Origin: an uncultured Eubacteriales bacterium
GTDB taxonomy: Bacteria > Bacillota > Clostridia > Oscillospirales > Acutalibacteraceae
DNA length: 45,656 bases
Direction of reading: 5' to 3'
Assembly: GCA_934457115.1 (NCBI GenBank)
Contig: CAKSHI010000013.1
Span: forward strand, 1 to 45,656
A program made the position numbers and the translations under genes. Positions within the stretch are counted from its first letter, which is position 1; each line of letters begins with the position of its first letter. Under the pieces are notes generated by a model that did no database searches, was not told the DNA's origin, and was given only the letters and a program-made list of their open reading frames with translations. Below are positions 44,103 to 45,656 of the stretch, in pieces.

Positions 44103-44297
44103 TTACTCCTCATAAATAAATATCTCTTCAATTGTCTTTCCAAAGAACCTCGCAATCTTAAATGCTAAAACTATAGAAGGTTCATAACGCTCGTTCTCAA
44201 TTGAACTTATTGTTTGGCGAGATACCTCCAACTGTTGGGCAAGCTCACCTTGCGTTATCTTAAGTTGCTTACGCATAATTTCTAAATTATTCTTCAA
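44103..44297 (-). CDS. XRE-family HTH transcriptional regulator
   Basis: 64-residue single-domain repressor-like protein. The Cro/C1-type helix-turn-helix covers residues 5-60: QLKITQGELAQQLEVSRQTI is helix-turn-helix with recognition helix SRQTISSIENERYEPS. It is only a DNA-binding domain and lacks a sensor. The start is TTG 44297, with AAGGG 9 bases upstream; an ATG-ATG just before runs into a stop. First gene of the operon XRE - membrane protein 1 - membrane protein 2. A perfect 16-bp palindrome sits between its promoter and its start, so it probably represses itself. Confidence 0.9.
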   Translation of the reverse strand: MKNNLEIMRKQLKITQGELAQQLEVSRQTISSIENERYEPSIVLAFKIARFFGKTIEEIFIYEE

Positions 44298-44319
44298 ATC
44301 ATCATACCCTTCTGATTTG

Positions 44320-44335
44320 GTAAAGTTAACTTTAC
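44320..44335. promoter_or_regulatory. Palindromic operator of the XRE operon
   Basis: GTAAAGTTAACTTTAC is a perfect 16-bp palindrome. It begins 4 bases after the -10 of the XRE promoter, over the expected transcription start, and 22 bases before the TTG. A homodimeric XRE protein bound there would block initiation. Confidence 0.65.
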
Positions 44336-44339
44336 ATAT

Positions 44340-44368
44340 ATAGTATCATAACAAAAACATTATGTCAA
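44340..44368 (-). promoter_or_regulatory. Sigma-A promoter of the XRE operon
   Basis: On the minus strand a perfect TTGACA, a 17-bp spacer and TACTAT with an extended TGA before it. The operator palindrome overlaps the start point. Confidence 0.75.
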
Positions 44369-44593
44369 GTGTATTTTACATTTTTATTATTGATTTGAAA
44401 TAAAAAAATTTTAAATTGATATACTCACAATATTTTAGATAATTAAAATGACAAAAGTGCATATAAGGTTTAATAACAATGTTACTCATTAAGGGGTCTT
44501 TTTTAATAATAACTTAAATTTAATCCTATCTTTTAATCAAAAATGCCCTGAGATAAAATTATTTTTTTATTTACATTTACTTTTTGAATAACA

Positions 44594-44622
44594 TTGACTT
44601 TAATTATCATATTTGTTATAAT
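44594..44622 (+). promoter_or_regulatory. Consensus sigma-A promoter of the secreted GNAT-like gene
   Basis: TTGACT, a 17-bp spacer and TATAAT lie 31 bases before the ATG. Between this and the XRE promoter there is about 225 bases of A+T-rich sequence in which I see no gene. Confidence 0.82.
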
Positions 44623-44653
44623 TAAAGTGCAAAAATAGAAAAGAGGTTTTAAG

Positions 44654-45436
44654 ATGAAAATTAAAAGCATAATTACATTTCTTATGTGTTGCGTGATACT
44701 TTTAAGTCCCTTCCAACTTAAAAATTGTCACGCTTTGTCTTTGTCTGAACAATATGAATGTTGCTTCGAGGAAAAAGATTGTGAGGATGATATTATTATC
44801 CATAAAACAACTGAAGCAGATAAAGAAATATTAAAAAGTATACTTATTAACGAGGGAGAAGAATTTACTCGTTATATAGGAGGATTTGAAACAAAAGAAG
44901 ATACTATTTATGATCTGTTAAATACAAAAGAAAATGAACTTAGTCTGACTATTGAAAATTCTAATAATATTGTAGGCCAAATATTGATTTCATATCATGG
45001 CCAAGATAATAAATTAGATATAACTTACTGGATAGGAAAAGACTTTAGAGGAAATAGATATGCGTATTTAGCAACTTCTAGAGCAATGTCAAGGATATGG
45101 AAGGTAAATAGCGATGTATCCTTTGAATTTGAGATAGATGATGAAAATACTTCTTCTATCAAAACGCTTCAAAAAATTTGTAAAGAATTAAATATTGATT
45201 TTAATAATCCGGATTCTCAAAAAGAATCCCACACAGTTGAAATAATTGCAAATAAAAACGATGATGAAGCATCAACTTACGACTTACAACTTTATGTTGA
45301 TAATACATTAATTGATAGTAGAGTTTTCAATAAAGAAGATCTTCTAAAAAAACATTCTCAAGATAAATTAGATAGTGGTGTGTTGTTTAAAAGTTCAAGC
45401 TCAATTTATTTAATAAAATGTCCGGACCGAGTTTAA
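44654..45436 (+). CDS. Secreted GNAT-fold-like protein of unknown function
   Basis: 260 residues. A signal peptide (KIKSIITFLMCCVILLS..., possible cleavage CHA-LS after residue 27) precedes a cysteine-rich stretch (ECCFEEKDC). A region resembling RimJ/RimL-type N-acetyltransferases follows (about 46-182): NIVGQILISY, DITYWIGKDFRGNRYAYLA and DDENTSSIKTLQKI. The acetyl-CoA loop, normally R-x-x-G-x-G/A, reads RGNRYA (132-137), so its central Gly is Arg135. About 75 further residues have no match I know. AAGAGG lies 7 bases before the ATG, behind a consensus promoter. Acetyl-CoA is not expected outside the cell, so it may be a binding protein or a lost enzyme. Whether it is truly exported is not proven. 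Confidence 0.7.
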   Translation: MKIKSIITFLMCCVILLSPFQLKNCHALSLSEQYECCFEEKDCEDDIIIHKTTEADKEILKSILINEGEEFTRYIGGFETKEDTIYDLLNTKENELSLTIENSNNIVGQILISYHGQDNKLDITYWIGKDFRGNRYAYLATSRAMSRIWKVNSDVSFEFEIDDENTSSIKTLQKICKELNIDFNNPDSQKESHTVEIIANKNDDEASTYDLQLYVDNTLIDSRVFNKEDLLKKHSQDKLDSGVLFKSSSSIYLIKCPDRV

Positions 45437-45656
45437 CAATTATACGCACTTAAGCTTATCTTTTACAAAAAATTAATTGATCGACCTAATGAATTCTAAC
45501 GTGACATCTTTCACGTTAAACCTCATCAGTCTATATAAACTCTTAAATTCCTTCTTAGAGCAAACAAAAAAACACCCTTCAAATGGGTGTTTTTTTTGCT
45601 TACGTTCCGCACAAACCTTACTAAAGACATAAATGAAAAAGCCCCAAACGCAACTT
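45437..45656. other. Right-end intergenic region with two hairpins
   Basis: No gene is visible. An 8-bp stem TAACGTGA/TCACGTTA lies at 45497-45518. The last 50 bases give no recognisable tRNA or coding start. Confidence 0.5.
45560..45599. terminator. Strong bidirectional terminator
   Basis: AACACCC (45571-45577) pairs with GGGTGTT (45585-45591), extended by A and T runs on either side to make about 14 bp; TTTTTTTG follows on the plus strand and a T-run on the minus strand. It can end the GNAT-like transcript and any gene entering from the right. Confidence 0.85.

Noticed and set aside
1..45656. CRISPR array, insertion sequence or prophage
   Set aside because: No regularly spaced repeats, transposase, integrase or phage structural genes were found; repeats present are LRR codons, a Pro-rich stalk, and the tRNA-end duplication.

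Overview
The window is A+T-rich DNA from an endospore-forming, low-G+C Firmicute, most likely a member of the Clostridia. Evidence: an alpha/beta-type small acid-soluble spore protein, a SpoVAE homologue, strong AGGAGG/AGGTG-type ribosome binding sites, many TTG starts, the DapL route to diaminopimelate, a GlgC/GlgD pair, AddAB with an Fe-S AddB, and NhaC and AGCS sodium-coupled transporters. I do not name a genus. No insertion sequence, prophage, CRISPR array or restriction system is visible.

Layout. 1-4.45 kb: a tRNA-Thr behind two strong promoters, then (minus strand) a response regulator, histidine kinase and membrane-anchored HtrA protease that look like a CssRS/HtrA-type envelope-stress operon, then spoVAE on the plus strand. 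4.5-9.2 kb: NhaC antiporter and two tandem AGCS amino-acid symporters. 9.3-14.2 kb: DEAD-box RNA helicase, an orphan soluble histidine-kinase-like protein, a spore SASP, and LepA. 14.4-19.7 kb: dapF-pyrG-dapL operon, then an orphan solute-binding lipoprotein. 19.7-22 kb: a small conserved protein, thioredoxin, two small Tic20/DUF4870-like membrane proteins and a cyclophilin lipoprotein. 22.1-29 kb: addB-addA recombination nuclease. 29.2-35 kb: glgB-glgC-glgD-glgA glycogen operon. 35-35.9 kb: tRNA-Leu with a duplicated 3' end, then a fluoride channel gene (crcB) behind a terminator-like hairpin. 36-42.7 kb: one 2239-residue LRR-type cell-surface protein with an unusual sortase signal. 43-45.6 kb: an XRE regulator with its own palindromic operator, two duplicated four-helix membrane proteins, and a secreted GNAT-like protein.

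How the genes fit together. Most of the window is housekeeping: stress-responsive protein quality control, sodium-coupled transport, diaminopimelate for wall and lysine, DNA repair, and glycogen storage. spoVAE and the SASP serve the developing spore and share a CATAATA -10 element typical of sigma-G promoters. The accessory part is the right end, from the tRNA-Leu onward. It holds tRNA-end repeats, the large surface protein, a self-regulated XRE/membrane-protein module and the secreted GNAT-like protein. The strongest candidates for new biology are the secreted GNAT-like protein, the orphan Spo0B/AgrC-like kinase, the NYQTG-anchored surface protein and the hairpin leader of crcB.
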